Source: Flavobacteriales bacterium (lineage in GTDB: Bacteria; Bacteroidota; Bacteroidia; Flavobacteriales; UBA7430). From it: 6,400 nucleotides of DNA. Of the stretch, positions 6,236 through 6,400 are shown piece after piece. The stretch covers positions 1 through 6,400 of the forward strand of contig NYWQ01000071.1 in the NCBI GenBank assembly GCA_002685115.1, written 5' to 3'. The first letter of the stretch is position 1; every line of letters starts with the position of its first letter. The position numbers and the translations under genes were made by a program. Below the pieces are notes generated by a model that did not search any database, was not told where the DNA came from, and saw only the letters and a program-made list of their open reading frames with translations.

Positions 6236-6269
6236 AAAAAAAAGAAAACTATTAGATTAAAGCATCTAA
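6236..6269 (-). terminator. Probable weak intrinsic terminator overlapping a stop codon
   Basis: In minus-strand RNA, TTAGAT and ATCTAA (plus positions 6264-6269 and 6252-6257) form a 6-bp stem with a 6-nt loop. Three nt later comes TTTTCTTTTTTTT (6248 down to 6236). The 3' arm of the stem contains the TAA stop of the upstream gene. The stem is AT-rich and so weak, but the long T-tract right behind a stop supports termination, which would separate that gene from the dioxygenase operon. Confidence 0.45.
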
Positions 6270-6400
6270 AGAATTTAAACCGACTAATTTCTCACTGGTA
6301 AATCCTTCGGCATAATCTACACCAATAAGTCTTCCTAGATCCGAAGCTCTGTAACTAACACTGTCTATAAATTGTTTAGAAGATATAGGAGTATCAACTG
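6252..6400 (-). CDS. C-terminal end of an unrecognised protein (partial)
   Basis: An open frame enters from the right edge and runs 48 codons to a TAA at 6252-6254, with a second stop (TAG) directly behind. The visible tail contains SYRASDLGRLIGVDYAEGF and ends in NSLDALI. Codon use resembles the neighbouring genes, and the frame is followed by a T-rich probable terminator, so I think it is a real gene end. I do not recognise the family from this fragment: no catalytic motif, Cys cluster or membrane segment is visible. It is on the same strand as the paa operon and ends 143 bp before it, so its full identity would matter for interpreting the cluster; it could, for example, be another catabolic enzyme. 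Confidence 0.6.
   Translation of the reverse strand, partial: VDTPISSKQFIDSVSYRASDLGRLIGVDYAEGFTSEKLVGLNSLDALI

Overview
The window looks like ordinary chromosomal DNA from a member of the Flavobacteriaceae (Bacteroidota). The evidence is AT-rich coding sequence, almost no Shine-Dalgarno signals, several copies of the Bacteroidota -7 promoter box TAnnTTTG, and proteins of clear flavobacterial type. I see no rRNA, tRNA, CRISPR array, insertion sequence, phage gene or toxin/defence module.

Left part (1-2680): a DEAD-box RNA helicase with only the helicase core is on the minus strand (76-1188) and appears to start with TTG. It is divergent from a plus-strand gene for a secreted LolA-like protein (1395-2033). 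A canonical bacterial ferritin, ftnA, follows on the plus strand (2115-2633) and ends at a strong intrinsic terminator. The U-tract of that terminator overlaps the stop codon of the convergent paaD gene.

Right part (2678-6108): a tight minus-strand operon reads, in transcription order, tryptophan 2,3-dioxygenase family protein, paaA, paaB, paaC, paaD. Gaps between genes are only 2-9 nt. PaaA (catalytic di-iron subunit), PaaB and PaaC (structural partners) and PaaD (Fe-S/metal-centre maturation factor) make up most of the phenylacetyl-CoA epoxidase that converts phenylacetyl-CoA to the ring-1,2-epoxide. The reductase PaaE, needed for electron supply, is not in the window, and neither are ring-opening or beta-oxidation genes. 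The oxygenase at the head of the operon acts on tryptophan in characterised relatives. Its co-transcription with paa genes is the most thought-provoking feature here.

Right edge (6252-6400): the C-terminal 48 codons of an unrecognised minus-strand gene end in a probable weak terminator, followed by a short intergenic region carrying a candidate promoter for the operon.

Two starts need care. paaB begins at 4242, because the longer open frame runs back into paaA. paaA begins at the ATG at 5176, not at the TTG inside the upstream dioxygenase gene. I found no convincing undescribed system; the findings are mostly context, start-site and small regulatory observations.
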